DNA from: Flavobacteriaceae bacterium
GTDB taxonomy: Bacteria; Bacteroidota; Bacteroidia; Flavobacteriales; Flavobacteriaceae
Reading direction: 5' to 3'
Assembly: GCA_002693605.1 (NCBI GenBank)
Contig: NZQO01000157.1
Coordinates: 1-30,006 of the forward strand
DNA length: 30,006 nucleotides
Positions 1 through 7,913 of the stretch are shown piece by piece. Position numbers and translations under genes: made by a program. Within the stretch, counting starts at the first letter, position 1; each line of letters starts with the position of its first letter. The notes below the pieces were generated by a model. It ran no database searches. It worked only from the letters and a program-made list of their open reading frames with translations, and had not been told where the DNA came from.

Positions 1-162
1 CCCATCACTACCTTTATGATTGCCGAAGACCCCTATCTTATGCAGTTTGTAGACCATTTTACCGAAGCCAATCAGGGCAAGGCATTTTATACTGGGCTTC
101 AGGGCCTGGGCGAAATGATATTTACCGATTATGAACGTAACAGAAGGAAGAAACTACGCTAA
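1..162 (+). CDS. VWA-domain protein, C-terminal end (partial)
   Basis: Frame 1 is open from the window edge to a TAA at 160-162 and encodes 53 residues. The sequence contains ITTFMIAEDPYL, a FVDHF segment and a terminal IFTDYERNRRKK stretch. This matches the C-terminal end of the von Willebrand factor A proteins encoded next to MoxR/ChlI-like ATPases. In that family the VWA domain binds a metal ion and is thought to work with the ATPase as a chelatase- or chaperone-like pair. The 5' part, including the MIDAS motif, lies outside the window, so the call rests on the tail and on the AAA+ gene 64 bp downstream on the same strand. Confidence 0.7.
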   Translation, partial: PITTFMIAEDPYLMQFVDHFTEANQGKAFYTGLQGLGEMIFTDYERNRRKKLR

Positions 163-226
163 CCTGCTAAGCATACCAGTAACGCCCGTTTAAACAATTC
201 CCTAGAATTTAAAAAAAAATGATTTG

Positions 227-1690
227 ATGAAAATAGAAGAGATTAAAACCTTTGGTGCCTTAAAGAATGCCGGATACGAATACCAAACCATAAAGGAGGA
301 GCTGCGGCGCAACCTACTTCAAAAATTGATGAAAAAGGAACCTACTTTTGAAGGTATCCACGGCTATGAGTACACGGTAATTCCCGAACTAGAGCGCGCC
401 ATCCTCTCCAAGCATAATATTAACCTGTTGGGGCTTCGTGGCCAAGCCAAGACCCGTCTGGCCCGGCAAATGGTTTCGATGCTAGATGAATATGTGCCCA
501 TAGTGGCCGGAAGCGAAATCAATGACGACCCCTTTAAGCCCATTTCCCGTTTCGCCAAGAAACTCATGGCTGAGAAGGGCGATGAGACGCCGATTGATTG
601 GCTGCACCGCGATGACCGATTTTCGGAAAAATTAGCTACGCCCGATGTTACCGTTGCCGATTTGATTGGAGACGTAGATCCCATTAAGGCCGCGACCCTT
701 AAGTTAACCTATGCCGATGACCGTGTTATCCACTTCGGAATGATCCCACGGGCCAACCGCAGCATCTTCGTAATCAACGAGCTGCCCGATTTACAGGCGC
801 GCATTCAGGTGGCCCTGTTCAACATCTTACAGGAAGGAGACGTTCAAATTCGCGGGTTTAAGCTGCGGCTTCCGCTCGACATACAATTTGTATTTACCGC
901 GAACCCTGAAGATTACACGAATCGCGGCAGTATCGTTACCCCGTTGAAGGATAGGATTGGATCGCAAATACTTACCCACTATCCCGATGAAATTGAAATT
1001 GCCCGTACCATAACCGAGCAGGAAACGGCGCAGGCACTAGCCGAAAAGAAAGATATCTATGTGCCAGAACTCGCCAAGGATATTCTGGAACAGATTAGTT
1101 TCGAAGCCCGCGAGAGCGAATATATCGATGCGAAGAGCGGTGTGAGTGCGAGGTTGAGCATAACCGCCTTCGAAAACCTGCTCAGCACCGCAGAACGGCG
1201 CGCGCTCCAGCAAGGGCAGCAAAAAACCTCCGTACGTTTGGGCGATTTTATGGGAATCGTTCCCGCAATAACCGGAAAGGTAGAACTCGTATATGAGGGC
1301 GAGCAAGAGGGCGCCGCCGAAGTCGCCGCACAGCTTATTAACAGCGCGGTCGTATCACAGTTTGAGCACTATTTCCCCAAAGTCGAGAAGCTCAGAAAGG
1401 AGAGCGACATAGATCCTTATGCCGAGATTGTGACATGGTTCTTCGAGGAAAGCGGGTTCGAGCTGCTCGATTCCCTTTCTGATATCGAGTACAAGAGACA
1501 GCTCAACACCATCGCTCCGCTAGACACACTATTGGACAAGCACGTTCCCGATCTTGCCGAAAAGGACCGACCCTTTTTCAAGGAATTCGTACTATGGGCC
1601 TTGGCCGAGTACGATAAATTGAGCAAATACTATTTGGGTGATGGGCTTCAGTTTAAGGATGTCTACGGAAGCTACATTAGCGACCTGTAA
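227..1690 (+). CDS. MoxR/ChlI-like AAA+ ATPase
   Basis: A 487-residue AAA+ ATPase of the magnesium-chelatase/MoxR type. The Walker A region is GLRGQAKTR at about residues 69-77, the variant typical of this subfamily. Walker B is FVINELPDL at about 181-189, and the sensor-1 region is FTANPEDYTNRGS at about 223-235. The helical C-terminal part, rich in acidic and aromatic residues, carries no metal-binding motif. A TTG at 224 directly precedes the ATG at 227; I prefer the ATG. It follows a VWA-protein gene on the same strand, the usual pairing, suggesting an ATPase-VWA complex acting on metalloprotein or envelope-protein maturation. The substrate cannot be read from sequence. A strong terminator follows. 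Family assignment is secure; the specific role is not. Confidence 0.9.
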   Translation: MKIEEIKTFGALKNAGYEYQTIKEELRRNLLQKLMKKEPTFEGIHGYEYTVIPELERAILSKHNINLLGLRGQAKTRLARQMVSMLDEYVPIVAGSEINDDPFKPISRFAKKLMAEKGDETPIDWLHRDDRFSEKLATPDVTVADLIGDVDPIKAATLKLTYADDRVIHFGMIPRANRSIFVINELPDLQARIQVALFNILQEGDVQIRGFKLRLPLDIQFVFTANPEDYTNRGSIVTPLKDRIGSQILTHYPDEIEIARTITEQETAQALAEKKDIYVPELAKDILEQISFEARESEYIDAKSGVSARLSITAFENLLSTAERRALQQGQQKTSVRLGDFMGIVPAITGKVELVYEGEQEGAAEVAAQLINSAVVSQFEHYFPKVEKLRKESDIDPYAEIVTWFFEESGFELLDSLSDIEYKRQLNTIAPLDTLLDKHVPDLAEKDRPFFKEFVLWALAEYDKLSKYYLGDGLQFKDVYGSYISDL

Positions 1691-1728
1691 GTAGTTACGT
1701 TAGTAACACCTTGCGTTTAAGCAAGTTG

Positions 1729-1776
1729 AAACTGACGTTTTTTCCTCTTCGGAAGAAAAAATGTCAGTTTTTTTAT
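1729..1776 (+). terminator. Rho-independent terminator after the AAA+ gene
   Basis: A long hairpin with arms beginning AAACTGACG and ending TGTCAGTTT closes over a TTCG-type loop, with A/T pairs in mid-stem and a T-run from about 1768. It lies 39 bp after the ATPase stop and separates that gene from the small heat-shock gene. Confidence 0.85.
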
Positions 1777-1895
1777 TTTCAGAAGGGAAGATAATCCTGA
1801 AAAATGTTTACGAAATCCTAAATGTTAAAGCTAAAAAAGGTCTGGCAAAAAGTTTGATTTTAATGCTCCAAAATAAATGTTGAACTTAAAATTTG

Positions 1896-2384
1896 ATGAT
1901 TATGACAACCTTAAGCAAATCACCGAAAAACAGTAGTTTGGCAACGACCAATTCAGGATTGGGCGGAACGTTTCCAACATGGTCTTCTTGGATGGACGAG
2001 TTATTGAACAATGACCTGCCAAGCGTTTTCCAGTCTAACTTCAATTCGGGAATGAGCCTTCCCAAGGTAAATATTTCTGAAAAGGACGATGCCTACACGG
2101 TTGATATGGCCGCTCCCGGAATGAAAAAGGACGATTTTAATATCGAGATAGACAACCAGGTCCTCACCATTTCCTCTGAACAGAAAAACGAGAAGAAAAC
2201 GGAAGAATCGAACTATACGCGGCGCGAGTTTGGGTATGCCTCCTTTAAGCGCAGTTTTACCCTGCCCGAATCTGTAGATGATGGTAAGATCGAGGCGAAA
2301 TATAACGAAGGCATCTTGACCATTACACTTCCAAAGCGGGAAGAGGCCAAGAAAAAACCCGCACGATCGATTAAGATTAAATAA
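1896..2384 (+). CDS. Small heat-shock protein, Hsp20/alpha-crystallin family
   Basis: A 162-residue Hsp20 holdase chaperone expected to bind unfolding cytoplasmic proteins without ATP. The alpha-crystallin domain runs from about residue 56 to 147 and contains the family signature near its end: AKYNEGILTITLPK, the A-x-x-x-N-G-x-L pattern. The C-terminal tail ends in I-K-I, the I-x-I motif used in oligomer assembly. The N-terminus is Ser/Thr/Asn-rich, as usual for the variable arm. A TTG at 1893 and ATGs at 1896 and 1902 are all in frame; I chose 1896. The gene stands alone between two terminators, so it is probably monocistronic. I see no clear heat-shock operator such as CIRCE upstream. Confidence 0.93.
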   Translation: MIMTTLSKSPKNSSLATTNSGLGGTFPTWSSWMDELLNNDLPSVFQSNFNSGMSLPKVNISEKDDAYTVDMAAPGMKKDDFNIEIDNQVLTISSEQKNEKKTEESNYTRREFGYASFKRSFTLPESVDDGKIEAKYNEGILTITLPKREEAKKKPARSIKIK

Positions 2385-2403
2385 GATTTGTAGGATAATT
2401 AAA

Positions 2404-2433
2404 GAAAGACCGCCCGAAAGCGGTCTTTTTTAT
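2404..2433. terminator. Bidirectional terminator between convergent genes
   Basis: Stem AAGACCGC / GCGGTCTT with a CCGAAA loop, followed by a T-run on the plus strand and preceded by A-rich sequence (TTTCTTT on the minus strand). It sits between the convergent hsp20 (+) and TSUP permease (-) genes and can serve both. Confidence 0.85.
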
Positions 2434-2459
2434 TCGTGTTTCACCCTATGCTTTTTCCG

Positions 2460-3224
2460 CTAAACTAGCTCGGTAACCGCTCGCACGATGAGTACTATTC
2501 CGCTAAGTACCATAACGGAAATGACCCATTTCCGGAAGACTAATTTGCTCATTCGCTGCAGCAGCCATTTGCCGATGAGGTTTCCCACAATGGCACCGAT
2601 GCCAAGGGCAATTCCGTAGACCCACAGTTCGTCGGTTAGGAGCCCGAAAAACACATAGCTGCCAATTTGGGCGATTCCCAGGAAAAACGATTGGGCAGAT
2701 TTGGTCCCTACCAGTTCTTCTTTCTCGATGCCAGCGTTGAGCATAAAGGGGTTTAGTACGGGGCCCATCCCGCCGGAAAAGGTCCCTACCATAGAAATCA
2801 AGAAGCCCAAGGGGATAAAATACCAGAGCTTTACCTCGAACGACCGTTCTTTCTTTCCAAAGCGGTACTGAAAAAAGGTACTTACCAGGAACAGCCCCAC
2901 GATTATCTGTACCCAATAAATTTTTACTTCCACAAAAAGCCAGGCCGCCAGTACGGCGCCCAGCATGGCCGAGGGTACATAATACCAAAATACTTTCCAT
3001 ACAATATGCTTCCAAAAAATGATAATGCGGCTTGGCCTGCTAATAAATGTACCTAAGTTAATGACCGGTGCCGTCTGCGAGGTTCCGATAAGGAAATTTA
3101 GAACGGGAATTTGCATCAATGCGCCGCCCCCGCCGCTAATAGTGGAGAGCGTAAATGTAATAGCGCCTAAGACGAAAAGACCCAACAACAACACTATGGA
3201 AACGTCAGAAAACAGTTCGGTCAT
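2460..3224 (-). CDS. TauE/SafE (TSUP) family permease
   Basis: A 254-residue polytopic inner-membrane protein with about eight hydrophobic segments. Each half carries a glycine-rich motif: ISGGGGALMQIP near residue 29 and FSGGMGPVLNPF near residue 149. This internal pseudo-duplication is characteristic of the TSUP (DUF81/TauE/SafE) family, whose members move sulfite, organosulfonates or related anions. The substrate cannot be assigned here because no sulfur-metabolism gene is adjacent. The length is normal for the family. The gene lies 80 bp downstream of the LysM gene on the same strand and converges with hsp20. Confidence 0.88.
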   Translation of the reverse strand: MTELFSDVSIVLLLGLFVLGAITFTLSTISGGGGALMQIPVLNFLIGTSQTAPVINLGTFISRPSRIIIFWKHIVWKVFWYYVPSAMLGAVLAAWLFVEVKIYWVQIIVGLFLVSTFFQYRFGKKERSFEVKLWYFIPLGFLISMVGTFSGGMGPVLNPFMLNAGIEKEELVGTKSAQSFFLGIAQIGSYVFFGLLTDELWVYGIALGIGAIVGNLIGKWLLQRMSKLVFRKWVISVMVLSGIVLIVRAVTELV

Positions 3225-3304
3225 AAAGTGGTACAGTAGGTTGCAGTTAAATAATATCTAGCTGAACGTATAGGAACGTGTGGGGAAGATTGGGAAGAAA
3301 ACAC

Positions 3305-3682
3305 TTATTTATTCGGAATCACCAATTCCTGTCCCGAATGTATCATATCGGGGTTATCCAGTTTATCTCGATTCGCCTCGAAAATGCGCTGGTATTTCAT
3401 AGGGTCGCCATAGTACTGCTTAGCAATTTTGCTCAACGACTCGCCCTTTTCTACCGTATGGTAGGCATAAGCGGTAGTATCGGCTACCTTGATATCGGCC
3501 ATGATATCGTTCGGATTCTCGCCGCCAGACCGTTTTATTTCATCCCATAGAAGGTCTTTGTGATATTGGGTGTTGGCCGTGCCCCAGATTTTTAGCTTTC
3601 CCTCTTCCTCTTTCACATCGCCATTTTGAATTTTCAGCTTTTCGCCCAAGTCCAGAACGTTTTGATATTTTCTTTTTACCAT
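3305..3682 (-). CDS. LysM domain protein, YgaU-like
   Basis: A 125-residue protein with a C-terminal LysM domain at about residues 72-123 (YHTVEKGESLSKIAKQYYGD through GQELVIP). The N-terminal half (about 20-65) has the alternating pattern of a BON-like domain, giving the BON-LysM order of YgaU proteins. LysM domains bind peptidoglycan or related N-acetylglucosamine polymers. No signal peptide is visible, so the protein is cytoplasmic or exported by an unknown route; YgaU-type proteins are often soluble. A TATCTTTA box about 25 bp upstream is a plausible promoter. Confidence 0.85.
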   Translation of the reverse strand: MVKRKYQNVLDLGEKLKIQNGDVKEEEGKLKIWGTANTQYHKDLLWDEIKRSGGENPNDIMADIKVADTTAYAYHTVEKGESLSKIAKQYYGDPMKYQRIFEANRDKLDNPDMIHSGQELVIPNK

Positions 3683-3707
3683 GGTATTGAATTTTAAAGT
3701 TTTCCCT

Positions 3708-3715
3708 TAAAGATA
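3708..3715 (-). promoter_or_regulatory. Candidate -7 promoter element for the LysM gene
   Basis: Minus-strand TATCTTTA differs from the Bacteroidetes -7 consensus TAnnTTTG only at the last base. It lies 26 bp upstream of the LysM ATG. The same octamer recurs before several other genes here. Confidence 0.45.
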
Positions 3716-3864
3716 CAACTTTTCGCGGGGGAATGAAGACGGTATGCCCCTACGATTTTGGCGATGAAACACCTTCAGGTTATAATCCGAAAACGGGATT
3801 TACCTCAGACGATTATTTAACATAGTCTTACAGGTATTTAATATAACCTTATGATACCCAAGCG

Positions 3865-3872
3865 TATCTTTG
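3865..3872 (+). promoter_or_regulatory. Candidate -7 promoter element for the fasciclin gene
   Basis: TATCTTTG is a perfect match to the Bacteroidetes TAnnTTTG element, 26 bp before the ATG at 3899. No convincing -33 TTG is present at the expected distance. Confidence 0.5.
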
Positions 3873-3898
3873 CTAGAAACAAAAAATAAATCAACGTT

Positions 3899-4519
3899 AT
3901 GAAAATGAAATCAATTTTTTTATCACTAGCAGTTATGGCCCTAGTATTAACGGCTTGTAACGATAATGAGAAGAAAGAGGCCGAGGCAAAAGCCGAAGCT
4001 GAGCGCATGGAAATGGAAGCTCAGCAGAAAGCTGAGGAAGAAGCCATGATGCTCCAAAGGGAATTCGAGGAAAACACCATTGCGGCAAAGGCCATGGGGA
4101 ACGATCAGTTCTCGACCCTGGTAGCTGCCCTAAAGCAAGCGGGACTAGCCCAAACCTTTATGGAAGAAGGGGAGTATACCGTATTTGCGCCCACTAACGA
4201 CGCTTTTAATGCGGTTCCTAAAAATACCCTGGACAACCTCATGATGGCTGAAAACCAGGATCAGCTGCAGGGATTGCTGAAATACCATGTAGTATCGGGC
4301 GAGTGGAAGGCAGCCGATTTGATTAAGGCCATTCAAGATAACGACAACAAGTATCGCGTAACCACCTTGCAAGGTGAAAACCTAATTTTATCATTGAAAA
4401 ATGATAACGTGATGGTTACCGATGCAAAGGGAAATACAGCCACCGTTATAATGGCCGACGTAGATGCCACTAACGGGGTAATCCATGCTATTGATAAGGT
4501 AGTGATGCCAAAGGCATAA
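3899..4519 (+). CDS. Fasciclin (FAS1) domain lipoprotein
   Basis: A 206-residue envelope lipoprotein. The signal peptide ends in a lipobox, VLTAC, with the lipidated Cys at residue 20. Residues about 24-60 form a Glu/Ala/Lys-rich, probably helical linker that would hold the domain away from the membrane. The FAS1 domain fills the rest: YTVFAPTNDAF is the H1 motif, YHVVSG follows, and IHAIDKVVMP is the H2 motif at the end. FAS1 domains mediate adhesion or surface interactions. The gene is flanked by a promoter-like box and a hairpin, so it is probably transcribed alone. Confidence 0.92.
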   Translation: MKMKSIFLSLAVMALVLTACNDNEKKEAEAKAEAERMEMEAQQKAEEEAMMLQREFEENTIAAKAMGNDQFSTLVAALKQAGLAQTFMEEGEYTVFAPTNDAFNAVPKNTLDNLMMAENQDQLQGLLKYHVVSGEWKAADLIKAIQDNDNKYRVTTLQGENLILSLKNDNVMVTDAKGNTATVIMADVDATNGVIHAIDKVVMPKA

Positions 4520-4540
4520 CTGTTTCCTATTTAGTTAATG

Positions 4541-4571
4541 AAAGTTCCGGTGCTTACCGGAACTTTTTTTA
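4541..4571 (+). terminator. Rho-independent terminator after the fasciclin gene
   Basis: Perfect stem AAGTTCCGGT / ACCGGAACTT with a short GCT-type loop, followed by seven T residues, 22 bp after the stop. The minus-strand side has only a weak T-run, so any terminating effect on the convergent gene at 4650 is uncertain. Confidence 0.88.
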
Positions 4572-4649
4572 TATACCCAAACGAAGTTTGAAGGTTGCTA
4601 AAGTTATACTCGGTGCGAATTCCGGAGAACTAGAATTAGCGCACGCTGC

Positions 4650-5573
4650 TTACCATTGCCCGGCCGAAATCAGTTTCACGATTTGCGTATGGCCGGTTTG
4701 AAGGTCGCGTATTTTCAAAAAATAAATGCCCTCACTCAATGCGTAAGCTGGAAGGGGCAAGGTATGTGTTTCAGAATAAATTGCATCGTATAGTTTTTTA
4801 CCTTGAATATCACGAAGCTCCAACTCAACGCGTTGCATGATATTGGGAAAGTACACCGCCGTCTCCTTGGTAATGGGGTTGGGGAAAATACTAACTTCAC
4901 CGCTGGCCATAGGAGTGTATGTGTTTAGCACAGTTCCTTCTTCAATGCAGTGAAAATGTTCTAGCGCATTTTCCATTTTATCTAGGAGGGGGTAGATTTC
5001 GGCATCTGCCAAAACTTCTACTACTCGTTGAAGAAAATTGGACTGGGCCGTAGCAAAAATATTGGTTACCTCGTTAATATGGGTTTCGAGATATAATATG
5101 TGGGCGCTGGAGAGCACATCTACGCTCGCTACATATTCGATAAAATCCTGCTTATTAAAATCAATCGAGACATCCTTAAGCGTAAGTACGGCCAAATACC
5201 CATAGCTGCCATCTTCCAGCTGGCATTTCGTATCTATACATTGAAGGAAATTGATTGAATTTGAAAGCGTTTCGAGTATGGGTTGAATATCTGCATTTGC
5301 AATTACGGTAACCGATTGACTATCAATTATAGACGGCACGGTCTTTTTAACCGTGGTTATATGTAGTTGCAGTAGGTTGAAATCGTTGGGACTGATGGGG
5401 TCGTTAGCGAGAACATATTGCAGAAACGCATTTTTGTCAAAATCTGCCGGAATTGTATTGGTTTGCAAAAAAGTGCTGTAGCGCCAAGAACCATCGTAGG
5501 CTATACAATTGTCCTGCGCCATCGAAATAGTAGCGATAGCGAGAAATACGAAGTTAACTAGTAACGATTTCAT
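4650..5573 (-). CDS. Secreted protein with internal duplication and T9SS type A sorting domain
   Basis: A 307-residue exported protein from the ATG at 5573; an in-frame TTG seven codons upstream would spoil the signal peptide. Residues 1-20 are a signal peptide ending in MAQ. Two related units of about 90 residues follow, at about 23-112 and 117-209. Each begins with C-x-x-DGS-W/Y-x-Y, continues through a DF-x-K-x-x-F-x-x-YV motif and a H-I segment, and ends with a C-I pair. The last 75 residues are a type A sorting domain (IFPNPITKE at its start, GIYFLKI near its end), sending it through the type IX system to the cell surface or medium. The repeat unit is not one I recognise; the function is unknown. 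Confidence 0.85.
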   Translation of the reverse strand: MKSLLVNFVFLAIATISMAQDNCIAYDGSWRYSTFLQTNTIPADFDKNAFLQYVLANDPISPNDFNLLQLHITTVKKTVPSIIDSQSVTVIANADIQPILETLSNSINFLQCIDTKCQLEDGSYGYLAVLTLKDVSIDFNKQDFIEYVASVDVLSSAHILYLETHINEVTNIFATAQSNFLQRVVEVLADAEIYPLLDKMENALEHFHCIEEGTVLNTYTPMASGEVSIFPNPITKETAVYFPNIMQRVELELRDIQGKKLYDAIYSETHTLPLPAYALSEGIYFLKIRDLQTGHTQIVKLISAGQW

Positions 5574-5578
5574 ACTGA

Positions 5579-5609
5579 CTAAGTTACGATACAAATCCGT
5601 ACGGACAAA
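5579..5609 (-). promoter_or_regulatory. Candidate promoter for the duplicated T9SS protein
   Basis: On the minus strand TTTG (5606-5609) is followed after 19 bp by TAACTTAG (5579-5586), close to the Bacteroidetes TTG-N(17-23)-TAnnTTTG arrangement. Transcription would begin at or within a few bases of the ATG at 5573, suggesting a leaderless or nearly leaderless message. Confidence 0.4.
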
Positions 5610-5670
5610 ATAGGTTTAAATTTTTTTACGTTTTGCAGTATTTTACACTTCTGAATAAAAAAATGCGGGA

Positions 5671-6450
5671 TCAATCCCCCTGTAGTTCTGCTGCGATTAA
5701 AGTTGAAAGCTTCTCGATTTCCTCGTCCAAGTTCGCTCGTAAATTCAGCACATCTTGTGTAAAGGCGAGCTTCATGCCCAATAGGTTTCGTATGCGCGTA
5801 TTTTCTACCAATAGGCGATAATTGTTTGAAGGTTCGTTGGAAAGGTCTATCTCCCGAATATTCGCCTTAACCAGCGGAATGAAGTTGATATCGTTTTCCA
5901 AAATATCGTCAATTCGAATTTGGTGTACGCTCAATCTGTCTTCCAGGATATCGTTTAGCTTATTTTGGTGAAATTCCAAATCGGTGAAACGCTCGTTCAG
6001 TTGCTTGTTCTTGATAAGGCTTAGCTTGTTGGTGTTTTTTAAATTGGCGTAGGCGTTGAACGTTGGTTGATCGCTTTGCAGGTCCCAAACCGCGCTTTTG
6101 AATATGGAATCGGGAATTGGTGGAATAGGCGAATGGGAACTTTTAGCGTCGATACCCAGAATACGTATCAGCCTACTCTTTAACGTGTCTTCCTCGGCAA
6201 TAAAACGCTCTGACTGTCTTTTGGCGACGCTTAGGTTTTCTGCCAAGCTTTGCAGGATGGTTCGCTCCTCAATGCGGTTCTTGCGGTTTTCGTTCCAGGT
6301 ATTTATTTGCAGCGCGATTAAGATACCAATTACAACTAGTACTATTTCCCCTAGGGCATAGAGCAGATACTTTGCCACGGGCGACCCGGGGGCATTCCAT
6401 AGGTTTTTGGTGAGAAGCCTCTTTCTAATCTTTCCGAAGAAACGCAGCAC
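5671..6450 (-). CDS. DUF6090 family membrane-anchored protein (divergent copy)
   Basis: A 259-residue DUF6090 protein. The basic N-terminus (RFFGKIRKRLL), the single transmembrane segment in the KYLLYALGEIVLVVIGILIA stretch and the following QINTWNE are family hallmarks. The positive-inside rule puts the N-terminus in the cytoplasm and the remaining helical domain outside the inner membrane. This copy has an unusual insertion before the anchor (WNAPGSPVA in place of RFS). The second motif of the family appears as LKNTNKLSLI, with Asn replacing Gly. The start is GTG, fixed by the conserved RFF a codon later and by lack of a better ATG. It stands apart from the 9-13 kb operon and has its own promoter-like box. 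Function unknown. Confidence 0.88.
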   Translation of the reverse strand: MLRFFGKIRKRLLTKNLWNAPGSPVAKYLLYALGEIVLVVIGILIALQINTWNENRKNRIEERTILQSLAENLSVAKRQSERFIAEEDTLKSRLIRILGIDAKSSHSPIPPIPDSIFKSAVWDLQSDQPTFNAYANLKNTNKLSLIKNKQLNERFTDLEFHQNKLNDILEDRLSVHQIRIDDILENDINFIPLVKANIREIDLSNEPSNNYRLLVENTRIRNLLGMKLAFTQDVLNLRANLDEEIEKLSTLIAAELQGD

Positions 6451-6466
6451 GGGAGTTTGGTTTTGC

Positions 6467-6474
6467 TAAAGATA
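6467..6474 (-). promoter_or_regulatory. Candidate -7 promoter element for the DUF6090 gene at 5671-6450
   Basis: TATCTTTA on the minus strand, 16 bp before the GTG start, implies a very short leader. One mismatch to TAnnTTTG. Confidence 0.4.
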
Positions 6475-6522
6475 GAATAATTGCGCCACTCTTGAGGGAA
6501 GATTTTTCGGTATATATTTCGC

Positions 6523-6927
6523 CTATTCCTTGCGGAACAGTGCGTTATAGAGTAAATAACTGAGAGCGCCGGTGAGTACGGTTGCCAAGATATCCCAGAT
6601 ATCAATTGGTTTACCCAATAGCGGATGCAGAAGTTCAAAAACTACTACGCTAAAGGTGCCTAAAATGAGTAAGAAGTTTCCTTTTTTCGTTCCTCGAGAT
6701 AGTAACCCGATAAGAAAGAAGAGGGTGGCCGCGGTGCCCAGGGTGTTGCCCAAGGTGTCTGCAATATGGAAATCGTTGATGCCGTTGCGGTAAATATACG
6801 GCCGGTACAAAGGGCGGCCAAGCAACTCGTAACTAAGCAGCGCCGTGGCGCCAATTGCGAGATTGACAACTTTGTAAGTAGTGAGGCTCCAATTTTTCAG
6901 CTCGTCGAAAAATTCCTTGATTGTCAT
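6523..6927 (-). CDS. Small integral membrane protein, VanZ-like pattern
   Basis: A 134-residue protein with four hydrophobic segments, at about 23-36, 62-77, 84-102 and 110-128. The end reads HPLLGKPIDIWDILATVLTG, resembling the D-x-x-D-x-L-x-N/T-x-x-G region of VanZ-like membrane proteins, but the protein is short and I would not name a function. It starts at an ATG (6927) and ends 72 bp before the GTG of the DUF6090 gene, which seems to have its own promoter. Confidence 0.65.
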   Translation of the reverse strand: MTIKEFFDELKNWSLTTYKVVNLAIGATALLSYELLGRPLYRPYIYRNGINDFHIADTLGNTLGTAATLFFLIGLLSRGTKKGNFLLILGTFSVVVFELLHPLLGKPIDIWDILATVLTGALSYLLYNALFRKE

Positions 6928-7419
6928 ATGGGCAAGATGATTTTTGCTATAGAAAAGTATAGGTTAACCAATCATTCCGTTAACGGAAACGTGAGGATGG
7001 GGATTTTTTTTCATTTTAAATCGAAACAAATTCGGGATTTTTCTAATTGATAAAATGTGAGTATAAAAACTTCTGCTAATATAGCAATTACTTATAGTCT
7101 GTCATAAGAGTAGTCTACCATCGCTACTTGCTGTCTAGAACTAAGGGTACCGTACCCTATAACGCCCACTCTCCGTGGGGAACAACCATCCTAGGCACCT
7201 CTAGGGTTGTTTCTCACGCCATACAGAGAGGTAGTGAAACCATACCCATTGCGTATGCAAACAACTTTTTTAGGTATGTTGAAAATAACAACTGGGTGCA
7301 CTGCTATGTTGTTTCAAGGTTTTTAAAATTCCAATTGGTAATTTCGCAAGGAAAATTTCTTGTCGGAAAACAGGTGTAATGCTATCGCTCGCCTTGCAGG
7401 AAGCACGGTGACGTGCTCC
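6928..7419. other. Intergenic region with palindromes, no convincing gene
   Basis: No reading frame here looks coding: an 83-codon plus-strand frame at 7128-7379 has no family resemblance and unusual composition. The region contains a 15-bp perfect-arm palindrome (7144-7158), an imperfect hairpin (7179-7213) and a hairpin at 7398-7420 just after the DUF2200 stop. Confidence 0.5.
7144..7213. repeat. Two adjacent inverted repeats
   Basis: AGGGTAC-C-GTACCCT is a perfect short palindrome at 7144-7158. About 20 bp on, GAACAACC..CCTAGG pairs with CTAGGG..TTGTTTC across 7179-7213, giving an imperfect hairpin. No T-run follows, so these are not ordinary terminators. Confidence 0.5.
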
Positions 7420-7420
7420 T
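7398..7420 (-). terminator. Hairpin directly after the DUF2200 stop
   Basis: Minus-strand AGGAGCACG / CGTGCTTCCT with a short TCA-type loop and one bulge begins at the DUF2200 stop codon. No T-run follows, so it may stabilise the 3' end rather than terminate intrinsically. Confidence 0.35.
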
Positions 7421-7782
7421 TACTGCCTAAGGATCTTCTCCATCTTTTTTCCACGGGCTAGTTCATCGACGAGTTTGTCTAAGTACCGAACCTGTTGGGT
7501 TAAGGCATTCTCAATTTCTTCCACGCGGTACCCGCAAATGACTCCCTTAATTAAATTAGCATTGGGATTGATGGAAGCTCCCTTAAAGAAAGCTTCGAAC
7601 GTAACCTTATTGGCGATTAGCTCGTTTAATCGTGCCTCGCCATAGCCGGTTAGCCACTCGATTACCGCATGAAGTTCCTGGGTGGTCCTACCTTTCTTCT
7701 CCACCTTCGTTACGTAATGTGGGTACACCGACGCGAAGGTCATTTTTGCGATACGTTCATCGTGGCGCGCTGTACTTGTCAT
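7420..7782 (-). CDS. DUF2200 family protein
   Basis: A 120-residue cytoplasmic protein that matches DUF2200 over its whole length. Hallmarks are [18 protein letters not shown] near the start, EWLTGY, the [12 protein letters not shown] segment and a [13 protein letters not shown] stretch at the end. No signal peptide or membrane segment is visible. The biochemical function of the family is not established. The ATG at 7782 is the natural start. A TATCTTTC box about 42 bp upstream may be the promoter, and a hairpin follows the stop. Confidence 0.93.
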   Translation of the reverse strand: MTSTARHDERIAKMTFASVYPHYVTKVEKKGRTTQELHAVIEWLTGYGEARLNELIANKVTFEAFFKGASINPNANLIKGVICGYRVEEIENALTQQVRYLDKLVDELARGKKMEKILRQ

Positions 7783-7823
7783 ATCAATATTCCTTTGGTT
7801 ATTGTGGTGCTAGGCGGTAAATA

Positions 7824-7831
7824 GAAAGATA
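7824..7831 (-). promoter_or_regulatory. Candidate -7 promoter element for the DUF2200 gene
   Basis: Minus-strand TATCTTTC, one mismatch from TAnnTTTG, 42 bp upstream of the ATG. Confidence 0.3.
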
Positions 7832-7913
7832 AAGTTATCGAAAATTTATGGGCGATAGCCAGAGAAACCTATTAAGAATTACCAGATGCATTTTTGTAAC
7901 CTTTATATTCGAT

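Noticed and set aside
2503..3015. A 170-codon minus-strand frame
   Set aside because: It lies wholly within the TSUP permease gene in another frame and shows no domain features; the permease frame has clear membrane helices and family motifs.
7128..7379. A possible 83-residue plus-strand gene in the 6.9-7.4 kb gap
   Set aside because: No domain or hydrophobic pattern, and it runs through two palindromes; it looks like chance.
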